This document shows positions 16,599 through 25,210 of a stretch of DNA of 64,000 nucleotides, one piece after another. Under the pieces are notes generated by a model. That model saw nothing but the letters and a program-made list of their open reading frames with translations. It was not told the DNA's origin and searched no databases. The stretch spans positions 1-64,000 of the forward strand of contig JAQBEH010000124.1 in assembly GCA_032124015.1 (NCBI GenBank). Direction: 5' to 3'. The translations under genes were made by a program, and so were the position numbers. Origin of the DNA: DASRJG01 sp032124015 (GTDB taxonomy: Bacteria; Acidobacteriota; Polarisedimenticolia; Polarisedimenticolales; DASRJG01). Positions within the stretch are counted from its first letter, which is position 1; every line of letters starts with the position of its first letter.

Positions 16599-19500
16599 CA
16601 GAACAACTTCAAGACGACGAGCTCGAACTCCTGCGTCCCTTCGAGCTCCGGCACATCGGCTGTGATCGCTCGCCCGTAGCTCCCCTGCCAGATCGTCTTC
16701 CAGGGGCCGACGACGTTGAAGGAAAGCCCCAATCCCGAGAAATTCTGGAATCGGTCGTCCTTGAGGCTGTCCTTGATGTGTGCGAACTCGGCCGAGACGT
16801 CGAAGCGAACGACGTTGAGGATGTTGAAGGCCCAGCCGGTGCGCGCGAGGTATCCGGTGTCGAACCGCAACCCGGTCCCCGCGTAGCCCGCGAGGCTCTC
16901 GGCACCGAATCTCGCGAATCCGTACTGGCTGAACCGATCGAGGTTTCCACCATCCAGGTAGCCGAGCTCCGCTTTCAGTTTCTGGAACTTCGGCAGGTAC
17001 CACTCCTTGAACGCTACGAGACTCCAGGTTTGGAACGACTGCTGCGCGGAATCGAACGACGGATCGACGAACGTCGCCGTTTGATTGTCGTAGAGCCCCC
17101 AGGGATTCCACTCCGATCGCCGGGACGCCGTCCCCGAGGCGGTCAACGAATAGCCCATCCGGTTGAACTGGAACCGGAGTGTGCCCGAGTACACCCTGTC
17201 GTCCGGTGGGACCACGAACGAGTAGTCCGTCCCGTTGGCGGCGTTGAATTCCGCGAGCGCGTCCTTGGCGTCGGAGCTTTCTTCGTAGGCGTTCCACGCG
17301 ATATCGCCGATGGCCGAGACCTTGAAGAACTCGCCGAGCGGATAGCCGAAGCGACCCGTCAGGAACTGGCTGCGGCGCAGCACTCTCTGAGAAACGTCCT
17401 CGACGCCGTTCACGTAGAACTGGTCGTCGAGCTTCAGACCGACGAGCGACGCTTCGACTCCCAAGTCGACCTTGCTTCCGCGAATCGAAGGATCGGTCAG
17501 GTTTACGTAGGCGAAGACCCCCGCGAAAAACACGTTGAACTGAAGGTCCTTCTTCAGGAAGTTGGTGTCGAACCAGTTGACGCCCAAAAGCGGCACGACG
17601 CCGCTCGTCGAGTCATCCTTGAGGGCGCCTGCTAACGCGAAGAGCGCGTCGGTCTTGACGGTTTCCTGGACGACGCGCTCGCCGTCGGGCTGCGTTTTCA
17701 GGTAGCGGAACCCCTTGTCCGTGTCCCGGAGCATTTGATCGTCGGAGGCGTAGGCCGCCTTCAGTGAACCGTCGAATTCCTCCTCGGGCATGTTCAGCTC
17801 GAAGCCCGTGAGCGCGAGCTCGCGACGGACGACGAAGTTTCGCCCCCAACCGCTCCAGAGCTGCTGGCCGTCGATCCGGCCGATCAGGATGTACGTGGCG
17901 CCGTCCGGGCCGGTCACCGGAACGTACGTATCGGTTTCCTCGTTCTGGAGGACCGGGGGCTCGAGATTCGTCTGGATCACCGACGTGCGGAGCCGGACGA
18001 AGCTCTCCTTGTCGATCCACACGCGCCCACGGTAGAGGCTCTGGCCCGCGAGCGCCTCCACCGGCTCGAAGCCGACGATGTACGCCGGGCGTCCCTGCTG
18101 CGTGTCCTCGCCGATGAGCGTGTAGTCGTAGGTCTTGTCGAAGGTGAGATCGAGCGGGAGCGTCAAGACCTTTTCCGGCTGGATCAGGGGAAGCTCGGGG
18201 ATCTTCTTCCAGGTGACGAGGTTCCCGTTGACGTAGTAGCGGGCCTGCTGCCATTCGAGAGCGGCGCCGCGCCGCCAGAAGTAGCTGCTTTCGATCCCGA
18301 CATCGATCGACCCGCCACCCTCCGCGAGCTTGAAATGGATATCGGCGCGCCCCTTTGCGATCCATCGCAAGAGTCGATCGTCCTGGATCTTTTGCACCTG
18401 CCGGTTTCTGGCGATGATCTCTTCAGCCGTGAGGCTTCGCGTCGTGGCGACCTGAACGTCCTCCGACGCGACGTCGAGCCCCGGCTGGTTAACCGCGGCG
18501 CGATCCCAGGTCGCCGCCATCGGGTGATCGGCGACGAGCATGCGGAGGGCGCGGGCGCTCTCGCCGGGGACCGACGCCGGCCCGGTTTTGAAGGACTCGC
18601 CCGACAAGAGATCGAGAACCGCCGGATCTTTGACGTCGATCGTGTCGAGCAGCAGGCGGGACTGAGCCTCGGGCGCGCCTCCAGGCGGCGCTTGATAGAC
18701 GACGAGCGTGGCGAGGTCCTTCGCATGGAGGAACCGGCCGAGGACGGCCGCGCCCTCGGTCACTCCGCCCGCGGGAGTACGCAAGGCCAGGCCGCCGACC
18801 GGCGCCGGCGCATAGTCTTGGGCGAGGCGCGCCTGGAGTCGCGCCACGACGCGCGCGACCGTCTCGGCGTTTCCGGCATCGATGGGGAGCGTGACGAAAG
18901 CGGACGGGGCCGACGACCCGAACGCGCGAAGCGCTCCCCGAAACGACGACCAGGAGTCCGCCTCATCGGCCGCCACTTGAACGCGGAGCTCTGCCGCGGG
19001 CGGATGCAAGACCGCCTCGGCCGCGAATGCCGTTGCACCCGCCGCCACATCGGCACCGGGGCCGAAATTCACGGGCAGGACGTCGATGTACGGGGCCGAG
19101 TCGTTCTCCCAGAGAGTCTTCTGCCAGGCCAGTCCATCGGAGCCGACGGATCCCTGCGCGACGCGGACGGCGATACCACGAGCCTTGGCCTCGGCCTTGA
19201 TCGCGAGCGAGGACGACTTGAGCACGAACGCGTACGAGACCGCGTCGAACGAGAGGTCTGGGCGCTCACCGACCTCGACGACGGCGATCCGCGACGAGAA
19301 CGTCGCGACGGCACTGCGCAGGAGCGCGGTCCAGGCCTGCAGCCACGCTCCGTCCGGCACGTCGCCATCGCCGACACCGTGAGCGTGGAGGGGCGACTCG
19401 CCGCGCACGCACAAGCTGACTCTCGCGCCGCGCGACGCGAGCGTGGCCAACGCGGGCTCAACCGACGACCAATCGTAGGCGCCAGGAACGGATTCGATCG

Positions 19501-19690
19501 CCGACCAATCCACAACGAGGCGCGCCTCGATGGGATGGTCCTTGTCCTCGGCCACCAGGGCGTCGGGAACGGACGTTCCGAAGATCGCGACGCCGAGCGA
19601 GGGTCCGGGAATCTCGGGATCGGCTGCGAGGACCGCGGTGACGGCCAGGAGCAATCCCGTGAACGTGAGTCCGATACGAAGGGCGAGCAC
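16598..19690 (-). CDS. Large secreted protein: glycosidase-like, LolA-like and outer-membrane beta-barrel parts
   Basis: I do not recognise this 1030-residue protein as a known family. A signal peptide is clear (hydrophobic core to residue 20, cleavage near VLA-AD). Residues about 25-400 resemble a TIM-barrel glycosidase of clan A: RLVVDWSAIESVPGAYDWSSVEPAL, then VVEVGERPD where catalytic WNEP would be expected. Residues about 420-690 look like a LolA/RseB-type lipid-binding fold (LTAEEIIARNRQ, LTFDKTYDYTLIG, RVWIDKESFVRLRTSVI). From about 697 alternating beta-strands lead to a C-terminal LVVLKLF, a terminal aromatic typical of Bam substrates. Outer-membrane location is therefore likely. Function is unknown; involvement in export or insertion of lipidated or glycan material is inference. 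Confidence 0.85.
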   Translation of the reverse strand: MLALRIGLTFTGLLLAVTAVLAADPEIPGPSLGVAIFGTSVPDALVAEDKDHPIEARLVVDWSAIESVPGAYDWSSVEPALATLASRGARVSLCVRGESPLHAHGVGDGDVPDGAWLQAWTALLRSAVATFSSRIAVVEVGERPDLSFDAVSYAFVLKSSSLAIKAEAKARGIAVRVAQGSVGSDGLAWQKTLWENDSAPYIDVLPVNFGPGADVAAGATAFAAEAVLHPPAAELRVQVAADEADSWSSFRGALRAFGSSAPSAFVTLPIDAGNAETVARVVARLQARLAQDYAPAPVGGLALRTPAGGVTEGAAVLGRFLHAKDLATLVVYQAPPGGAPEAQSRLLLDTIDVKDPAVLDLLSGESFKTGPASVPGESARALRMLVADHPMAATWDRAAVNQPGLDVASEDVQVATTRSLTAEEIIARNRQVQKIQDDRLLRWIAKGRADIHFKLAEGGGSIDVGIESSYFWRRGAALEWQQARYYVNGNLVTWKKIPELPLIQPEKVLTLPLDLTFDKTYDYTLIGEDTQQGRPAYIVGFEPVEALAGQSLYRGRVWIDKESFVRLRTSVIQTNLEPPVLQNEETDTYVPVTGPDGATYILIGRIDGQQLWSGWGRNFVVRRELALTGFELNMPEEEFDGSLKAAYASDDQMLRDTDKGFRYLKTQPDGERVVQETVKTDALFALAGALKDDSTSGVVPLLGVNWFDTNFLKKDLQFNVFFAGVFAYVNLTDPSIRGSKVDLGVEASLVGLKLDDQFYVNGVEDVSQRVLRRSQFLTGRFGYPLGEFFKVSAIGDIAWNAYEESSDAKDALAEFNAANGTDYSFVVPPDDRVYSGTLRFQFNRMGYSLTASGTASRRSEWNPWGLYDNQTATFVDPSFDSAQQSFQTWSLVAFKEWYLPKFQKLKAELGYLDGGNLDRFSQYGFARFGAESLAGYAGTGLRFDTGYLARTGWAFNILNVVRFDVSAEFAHIKDSLKDDRFQNFSGLGLSFNVVGPWKTIWQGSYGRAITADVPELEGTQEFELVVLKLF

Positions 19691-19778
19691 TCACGGTCTC
19701 CAGGCAAACGTCGGGTGGCGGCCGCGGCATTCTTCGCCTCCCTCCCCGCGGTGTCAATCCGGAGGGAACGCCGGGCCC

Positions 19779-19786
19779 GTGCTATA
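19779..19786 (+). promoter_or_regulatory. Extended -10 promoter candidate for the thiolase operon
   Basis: TGCTATAAC contains an extended -10 (TG-N-TATAAC; hexamer 19781-19786) in the 115-base divergent gap between the outer-membrane protein gene and thiolase. No good -35 is visible 17 bases upstream, as is usual for extended -10 promoters. The thiolase start codon lies 19 bases further on, with GGAG as ribosome site. Confidence 0.45.
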
Positions 19787-19805
19787 ACGACCGGCCGGAG
19801 TTTTC

Positions 19806-20984
19806 TTGAGCCAAGACGTCGTTCTCGCCGCTCCCGTTCGCACCCCCATCGGCCGTTTCGGTGGCGGGCTGGTCTCGGTGTCGGCGGTCGAACTCGGGAT
19901 CGTTGCCGCCAAGGCCTCGATGGCCCGTGCCGGGATCTCCCCCGACGCGGTCGACCAGACGATTCTCGGGCATGCACGGCAGGCCGGTTGCGGCCCGAAT
20001 TCCGCGCGCCAGGTTTCGGTCCGCGCGGGGATCCCCGTCGAGAAGCCGGCGTACGGGATCAACCAGGCGTGCTTGTCCGGCATGCAGGCGATCCTCTCCG
20101 CGGCGCGCGCGATCCGGCTCGGTGAAGCCGAGGTCGTGCTCGCGGGCGGCATGGAATCGATGAGCCGCGTGCCCTACGCACTCGACACGCGGTGGGGTTC
20201 CCGAATGGGGAACATTCAGGCCGTCGACCTCATGTCCCGCGACGGGTTTTTCGACCCGCTCTCCGGGAAGATCATGGGCGAGACCGCCGAGACCCTCGCT
20301 CAGCAATACGACATCTCCCGCGAGGAACAAGACGCCTTCGCGGCGGCCACGCAAAACCGATGCGAGGCCGCCCGCGTGGCCGGCCGGTTCCGCGACGAGA
20401 TCGTCCCGGTCGAGGTGAAAGACGGAAAGAAGACGGCGACCATCGACCGCGACGAGCACCCTCGCGATGGGGTGACCGCGGCATCGCTGGCGGGCCTCGC
20501 GCCGGTATTTGCCGCCGGAGGCAGCGTGACCGCCGGGAACTCGAGCGGCATCACCGACGGCGCGGCCGCGATGCTCGTGATGACGGCTGACGCCGCGAAG
20601 CGCCTCGGCGTGGTGCCCGTGGCGAGAATCCTCGGCTGGCGCGTCGACGGAGTGCCCCCCGAGATCATGGGGATCGGTCCCGTCCCCGCCGTCCGCAAGC
20701 TCCTCGCCGCGACGGGCCTCGCTCTCGACGCGATCGATCTCGTCGAGTTGAACGAGGCGTTTGCGGCTCAGGCTTTGGCGGTCGATCGCGAATTGAACTT
20801 CGACCGGGAACGGCTGAACGTGAACGGCGGCGCGATCGCGCTGGGGCATCCGATCGGCTGCTCGGGAGCGCGCATCGTCGTTACGCTGCTGCACGAACTG
20901 GCCCGGCGAAAGGCCCGTCACGGCCTCGCCACGCTGTGCGTGTCCGGCGGCATGGGTGGCGCCCTCTTGTTGGAGCGGATATGA
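19806..20984 (+). CDS. Acetyl-CoA C-acyltransferase (thiolase)
   Basis: This 392-residue thiolase joins or splits acyl-CoA and acetyl-CoA. All catalytic residues are visible: Cys89 in NQACLSGMQ, NEAFAAQAL, His348 in NGGAIALGHPIGCSGARI and Cys378 in the final CVSGGMGGA block. GGMESMSRVPY and the AGNSSGITDGAAA block are also standard. The start is TTG at 19806 with GGAG upstream; it gives the family-typical SQDVVLAAPVRTPIG beginning. The stop overlaps the crotonase start (ATGA). With the two genes downstream it probably completes degradation of glutaryl-CoA or a related acid to acetyl-CoA. Confidence 0.95.
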   Translation: MSQDVVLAAPVRTPIGRFGGGLVSVSAVELGIVAAKASMARAGISPDAVDQTILGHARQAGCGPNSARQVSVRAGIPVEKPAYGINQACLSGMQAILSAARAIRLGEAEVVLAGGMESMSRVPYALDTRWGSRMGNIQAVDLMSRDGFFDPLSGKIMGETAETLAQQYDISREEQDAFAAATQNRCEAARVAGRFRDEIVPVEVKDGKKTATIDRDEHPRDGVTAASLAGLAPVFAAGGSVTAGNSSGITDGAAAMLVMTADAAKRLGVVPVARILGWRVDGVPPEIMGIGPVPAVRKLLAATGLALDAIDLVELNEAFAAQALAVDRELNFDRERLNVNGGAIALGHPIGCSGARIVVTLLHELARRKARHGLATLCVSGGMGGALLLERI

Positions 20985-21763
20985 GCGACGCGCCGGCCCG
21001 CGCAGAAACCATCCGCGTCGAGATCGCTTCGGGGCTCGGGCGGATCACTCTCGATCGCCCGCCCGTCAACGTGCTCACGACGGCGATGATGCGCGACCTC
21101 GCCACCGGGTTGCGGCGCGTCGCGGTCGACGAAACGGTCCGGGTCGTTCGGCTCGACGCTGCGGGCAAAGCGTTTTCGGCCGGGGTGGATGTCGGCGATC
21201 ACCTCGGCGACCTGCTCCCGTCGATGATGGCGGCCCTGGGCGATCTGTTCGTGGCGTTTGAGAGCGTGCCGCAGCCCGTCGTCGCCGTGGTTCAGGGCGC
21301 AGCGCTCGGCGGTGGGCTCGAGGTGGTGCTCGGATGCGATCTCATCGTCGCTTCCGAGAAGGCGACCTTCGGCCAGCCCGAGATCAAACTGGGCGTCTTT
21401 GCGCCGCCGGCGACGGTGCTCCTCCCGCGCCGGATCGGCCTTTCGGCCGCCACCGCGCTCCTCCTGACGGGCGAAAGCGTGAGCGCAGCCGAAGCGAGAC
21501 GGCTCGGACTCGCGAACGAGGTGTTCGCGGTCGAAGGGTTCGACGCGGCGGCGACGGCGTGGATCGAGAAGCTCCTGGCGCTCTCGGGCGCCGCGCTCCG
21601 TCGAGCCAAGCGGGCGCTTCGGGAGTCCTATGGGATGCCCGTGGGCCTGGCGCACGTTCGCGTGCACGACATCTACATGAACGATTTAATGGCGACCGAG
21701 GATGCGCACGAAGGTCTGCGCTCTTTTGTCGAAAAGCGCCCGGCGGCCTGGAAACACCGCTAG
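20981..21763 (+). CDS. Enoyl-CoA hydratase/isomerase family (possibly dienoyl-CoA hydratase-like)
   Basis: The 260-residue crotonase-fold enzyme hydrates or isomerises a CoA-bound double bond. Visible are ITLDRPPVNVLTTAMMRDL, the first oxyanion-hole stretch GKAFSAGVDVGDH, and the second QGAALGGGLEVVLGCDLIVAS with EKATFGQPEIKLGVFAP. The 'ASGLGRITLDRPPVNVL' opening and LGVFAPPAT recall cyclohexa-1,5-dienecarbonyl-CoA hydratases of anaerobic aromatic degradation, but ordinary crotonyl-CoA hydratase activity is equally possible next to glutaryl-CoA dehydrogenase. The ATG overlaps the thiolase stop by 4 bases. Confidence 0.88.
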   Translation: MSDAPARAETIRVEIASGLGRITLDRPPVNVLTTAMMRDLATGLRRVAVDETVRVVRLDAAGKAFSAGVDVGDHLGDLLPSMMAALGDLFVAFESVPQPVVAVVQGAALGGGLEVVLGCDLIVASEKATFGQPEIKLGVFAPPATVLLPRRIGLSAATALLLTGESVSAAEARRLGLANEVFAVEGFDAAATAWIEKLLALSGAALRRAKRALRESYGMPVGLAHVRVHDIYMNDLMATEDAHEGLRSFVEKRPAAWKHR

Positions 21764-21780
21764 CGCGCCAGGGAGAGATC

Positions 21781-22956
21781 ATGGGCCTCGGCTCGTCGTT
21801 TCAAGGGTTGGATTGCGCCGACATCGAGTCGCTTTTGAGCGACGAAGAAAAGATGATCCGCGACACCGTGAGGGCCTTCGTGACCGACGAAGTCCTGCCG
21901 GTCATCGAGCATCACTTTCGGGATGGAACGTTTCCGAACCACCTCATCCCCGCCATCGGGGCGTTGGGGCTTCTAGGTGCGAACCTGCAGGGTTACGGTT
22001 GCGCCGGATTGGGCCCCGTCGCGTACGGCCTGATCATGCAAGAGCTCGAGCGCGGTGATTCCGGATTGCGTTCGTTCGCCTCGGTCCAGGGCGGCCTGGT
22101 GATGTATCCGATCCACGCGTTTGGAAGCGAGGACCAGAAGGAACGGTGGCTCCCCACGCTCGCGACGGGCCAGGCCATCGGCTGCTTCGGGCTGACCGAG
22201 CCGGACCACGGCTCGGACCCCGCAGGCATGACCACGCGGGCGGTCAAGAAGGGCGACCGCTGGATCTTGAACGGCGCCAAAGCCTGGATCACGAACGGAT
22301 CCGTCGCCGACGTCGCGGTCGTGTGGGCCAAAACCGAAGACGGGGTCCGCGGCTTCCTCGTCGAAAAGGGAGCGCCCGGCTACACCGCGCCCGATCACAC
22401 CGGGAAGTTCTCGCTCAGGGCCTCGGTCACCTCGGAACTCATCTTCCAGGATGTCGAGCTCAAGGCGGACGCGATTCTCCCCGGCTCGAAGGGACTCAAG
22501 TCCCCCCTCATGTGCCTGACCCAGGCTCGGTTCGGGATCGCGTGGGGCGTCATCGGTCTCGCCCAGTGCGTCTTCGACGAGGCCCTGAGGTACTCCCAGC
22601 AGCGGATCATTTTCGGCAAGCCCATCGCGGGATTTCAGTTGACCCAGCGCAAGCTCGCGTGGATGGCGACGGAGATCACCAAGAGCCAGCTGCTCAACCT
22701 TCACCTGGGACGATTGAAGGAAGCCGGGAAGATCACGCCGCAGCAAGTCTCGATGGCCAAGATGAACGGATGCCGTGTGGCTCGCGAATGCACCCATCTC
22801 GCCCGCGAGATTCTCGGAGCCAACGGAATTTCGGACGAATACCAGACCGGCCGTCACTTCTGCAACATCGAGGCCGTGTACACCTACGAAGGGACCGACG
22901 ACATCCACACGCTGATCGTGGGCCAGCAACTCACGGGGATCGCCGCCTTCGAATGA
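21781..22956 (+). CDS. gcdH: Glutaryl-CoA dehydrogenase
   Basis: This flavoprotein oxidatively decarboxylates glutaryl-CoA to crotonyl-CoA, passing electrons to ETF. The 391-residue protein has the acyl-CoA dehydrogenase layout: FGLTEPDHGSDPAGMTT, ILNGAKAWITNGSVADVAVVWAK, SLRASVTSELIFQDVEL, and QRIIFGKPIAGFQLTQRKLA. The catalytic Glu370 lies in YTYEGTDDIHTLIVG. The ARFGIAWG stretch carries the Arg characteristic of glutaryl-CoA dehydrogenases. The ATG at 21781 has GGGAGAG 5 bases upstream and lies 17 bases after the crotonase. A non-decarboxylating variant cannot be excluded without structure-guided comparison. Confidence 0.92.
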   Translation: MGLGSSFQGLDCADIESLLSDEEKMIRDTVRAFVTDEVLPVIEHHFRDGTFPNHLIPAIGALGLLGANLQGYGCAGLGPVAYGLIMQELERGDSGLRSFASVQGGLVMYPIHAFGSEDQKERWLPTLATGQAIGCFGLTEPDHGSDPAGMTTRAVKKGDRWILNGAKAWITNGSVADVAVVWAKTEDGVRGFLVEKGAPGYTAPDHTGKFSLRASVTSELIFQDVELKADAILPGSKGLKSPLMCLTQARFGIAWGVIGLAQCVFDEALRYSQQRIIFGKPIAGFQLTQRKLAWMATEITKSQLLNLHLGRLKEAGKITPQQVSMAKMNGCRVARECTHLAREILGANGISDEYQTGRHFCNIEAVYTYEGTDDIHTLIVGQQLTGIAAFE

Positions 22957-22971
22957 CGGGCGCCGGGCGGA

Positions 22972-23448
22972 CTAGACCCGCCCGTCCTCCCCGCCGCTTC
23001 TCACCGTCACCACGAAGCGACGTTGAACGAGTGTGACGATGCCCTCGCCGAACAGGGGCAAGAACCGCCGCGAGGCGTTCAGGTAGTCGAGGACGCGGCT
23101 CCTTTCGAGCGGCATGACCACCACCAGTGTCCCGACGACGCTGATCCCCCCCGCAAGCGATATGCGAACGGGAATCTTCTGCCCGGATCCGGCGTCGTCC
23201 GCGATTTCCGCGGCCGCGGAGCCCGTCACCTGAATCCAGATAATGCCCGCCTTGTTCAGGAGAAAGCTGTCCTCGCCGCAAAGCAGGGGTACGAAGTCCT
23301 CGTCCGGCACGTTGAGGTGCTGGAGCAGGTCCTCGGGACGCCCGGCGGCCCCGGTTTCGGCCGTAAAGAGCGTCCCGTCCAGCGTGCGTCCGTCATCCAC
23401 CAGGATGCGGACCGACACTTCGCGGCGAGGTATGCGGTAGATCTCCAT
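22972..23448 (-). CDS. Conserved-looking protein of unknown function, divergent from the DUF4388 gene
   Basis: The 158-residue product has no signal peptide or membrane segment. It appears to hold two similar beta-rich units: residues about 10-70 (VSVRILVDDGRTLDGTLF ... PLLCGEDSFLLNKAGIIWIQV) and about 85-150 (VRISLAGGISVVGTLVVVMP ... FLPLFGEGIVTLVQRRFVVTV). Each contains a 'hole-loop' of the type F-x-PL-x-GE/EG before a valine-rich strand, suggesting an internal duplication of a small barrel. I do not recognise a family. ATG at 23448 is preferred (MEIYRIPRREVSVRI), with a poor ribosome site; an in-frame start at 23487 is possible. It sits 101 bases from the DUF4388 gene, reading away from it, and just after gcdH. 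Confidence 0.72.
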   Translation of the reverse strand: MEIYRIPRREVSVRILVDDGRTLDGTLFTAETGAAGRPEDLLQHLNVPDEDFVPLLCGEDSFLLNKAGIIWIQVTGSAAAEIADDAGSGQKIPVRISLAGGISVVGTLVVVMPLERSRVLDYLNASRRFLPLFGEGIVTLVQRRFVVTVRSGGEDGRV

Positions 23449-23549
23449 GATCCGAGTCAATCTAGGTGCCGAAAAAGGTCGCCGCAATGCTGCCCTTGAG
23501 ACCTTGCTCCCGGTCCCATCCTGCCTAGATTTTTCCCGTGAGGAGATCC

Positions 23550-24836
23550 ATGCCGGTCCAGGGGAGTTTGGCCACGATGTCCCTGACCGAGATCCTCCAA
23601 TGGCTGGGGAACGCCGGCAAGACCGGAACTCTATCCATCGAGAGGAACAAGGTCGTCAAGCGGATTCTCGTCCGCGATGGGCGGATCGTTGCCTGCGCAT
23701 CTCAAGAGCCGTCCGATATGCTCGGGCACTTCCTCGTCTCGCGCGGCAAGATCACCGAAGAGACGCTTCGCAAGGCGCTCGCGTTGCAGGAAACCCAAAA
23801 CAAGCACCTCGGCCAGATCCTCGTCGAATCGGGAGCGCTCTCCGAAGACGAACTGCGCCTCCTGCTTGAGGACAAGGCGCAAGAAACGATCTTCGGGCTC
23901 TTCGGCTGGGACGACGCGGAGTTTCGATTCGCCGATGACGAGGCGGCGGCCCCCAACATCTACGCCGTGGACATGCGCGTCGAGGACATCCTTCTACGCG
24001 GCGCGCAGCGCTGGGATGAGGTGCAGCGCTTCCGGACCGTATTCAATGACCCCGGCATCGTGCTGTGTCGGACCGCGCGCATGCCCCCCGCGGAGGTTTT
24101 CCGGAATCGGATGGCGCGGCGGATCTTCGAGTCGATCAACGGGGAGCGCACCGTAGAGGAGATCCTCCTCCACGCGCACGGTTCCGAGTACCTCGTGACC
24201 AAGTTCCTCTACGAGTTGCACCGCGCAGGCGTGGCCGAAATTTCGGGTGTAAGGGCGGGCTCCGCGGAGCCTCTATGCGCGCCCGCGACGCCGCCCGCAA
24301 TGCAGGGCCTGCCTGAGCCCACGCCGAAGCCCGTGGAAGAAGCCGTCGTCCCAAGGCCTGTCGCCGTGCGCGCCGCACCTCCTCAAAGAGCGCCCGCCCC
24401 CTCCGAGCCGGTCGTCACCGCTGCCGAGCCGTCCCTGGTCGAGGAGGGCGATCTCGAGTTCGCGCGACGGCTGCTCAATCGCGGCGAATTCGACTCCGCG
24501 CTCGAAATCCTCGACCGCGCCTACAAAGCGCAACCCGGGGACGAATCGCTGCGACGCCTTCTCGCCGAGGCCGAGGCGTCGTTCATCGAGAAGGCCTACA
24601 GGCACTTCCTCCCGCCGTCGAAAATCGTCACACTCCTGCGGACGGCCGAGTCCCTCACGGCCGAGAAGCTTTCTCCCACCGAGTTCTTCCTCCTCAGCCG
24701 GATCGATGGCACGTGGGACGTCAAGTCGATCATTCAAATCACGCCGTTACGCGAGGTCGATGTACTGCGCACGCTCAAGAGAATGCGCGAGAAGGGCTTG
24801 ATCGAATTGAAGGACCCGGTCGCGGCCTCCGCCTAG
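23550..24836 (+). CDS. DUF4388 domain-containing protein
   Basis: The 428-residue cytosolic protein begins with a DUF4388 module (MPVQGSLATMSLTEILQWLGNAGKTGTLSIERNKVVKRILVRDGRIVACAS). This is followed by a helical stretch with two similar units, FLVSRGKITEETLRKALALQE and ILVESGALSEDELRLLLEDK, like those of type II secretion/pilus ATPase N-domains. A proline/alanine-rich linker (about 255-295) leads to a tetratricopeptide-like piece (EFARRLLNRGEFDSALEILDRAY) and a winged-helix-like end. ATG at 23550 has AGGAG 5 bases upstream. DUF4388 proteins are common in myxobacteria and Acidobacteria and are linked to gliding, polarity or signalling; no precise role can be assigned. Its stop interlocks with that of acpS in CTAG. 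Confidence 0.88.
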   Translation: MPVQGSLATMSLTEILQWLGNAGKTGTLSIERNKVVKRILVRDGRIVACASQEPSDMLGHFLVSRGKITEETLRKALALQETQNKHLGQILVESGALSEDELRLLLEDKAQETIFGLFGWDDAEFRFADDEAAAPNIYAVDMRVEDILLRGAQRWDEVQRFRTVFNDPGIVLCRTARMPPAEVFRNRMARRIFESINGERTVEEILLHAHGSEYLVTKFLYELHRAGVAEISGVRAGSAEPLCAPATPPAMQGLPEPTPKPVEEAVVPRPVAVRAAPPQRAPAPSEPVVTAAEPSLVEEGDLEFARRLLNRGEFDSALEILDRAYKAQPGDESLRRLLAEAEASFIEKAYRHFLPPSKIVTLLRTAESLTAEKLSPTEFFLLSRIDGTWDVKSIIQITPLREVDVLRTLKRMREKGLIELKDPVAASA

Positions 24837-25210
24837 CTCTCGAGGATCACGACGGCGGCGGCCAGACCCGGCTGATGAGTGAGACTGACGTGCGATCGAA
24901 TCATCCCCAGGGCCTGCGCGCGGCGCACAGCCTCTCCGTGCAGAACGAGGCGCGGCGGCTGATTCCCTTCGCGGACGATCTCGACGTCGCGGAATCCGAG
25001 ACCTTCGGCCCAGCCGGTGCCAAGCGCCTTGAGGCAAGCCTCTTTCGCCGCGAAGCGAGCGGCCAGCGCCAGGACGCGGTCCGCCCGCGAATCGCAGGCG
25101 GCCCGTTCGCGGTCGGTGAAGACCCTCTCGACGAAACTGTCCCCCTGCCGATTCAGCGCTTCGGCCAGTCGCGCGACCTCAACCACGTCGATGCCAATCC
25201 CCACGATCAC
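24833..25210 (-). CDS. acpS: Holo-[acyl-carrier-protein] synthase AcpS
   Basis: AcpS transfers 4'-phosphopantetheine from CoA to the acyl carrier protein. The 125-residue length is standard. The Mg-binding Asp is in MIVGIGIDVVEVARL and the catalytic Glu/Lys lie in RFAAKEACLKALGTG; SLTHQPGLAAAVVI is the usual C-terminal strand. It is not in its frequent pdxJ or alr context. Its 3' end interlocks with the convergent DUF4388 gene by 4 bases. Confidence 0.96.
   Translation of the reverse strand: MIVGIGIDVVEVARLAEALNRQGDSFVERVFTDRERAACDSRADRVLALAARFAAKEACLKALGTGWAEGLGFRDVEIVREGNQPPRLVLHGEAVRRAQALGMIRSHVSLTHQPGLAAAVVILES

Noticed and set aside
16599..17297. Upstream in-frame extension of the purine nucleoside phosphorylase to 504 residues
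   Set aside because: The extension is a shadow of the overlapping outer-membrane protein gene; the family starts at MEAFDEG with TGATG coupling.
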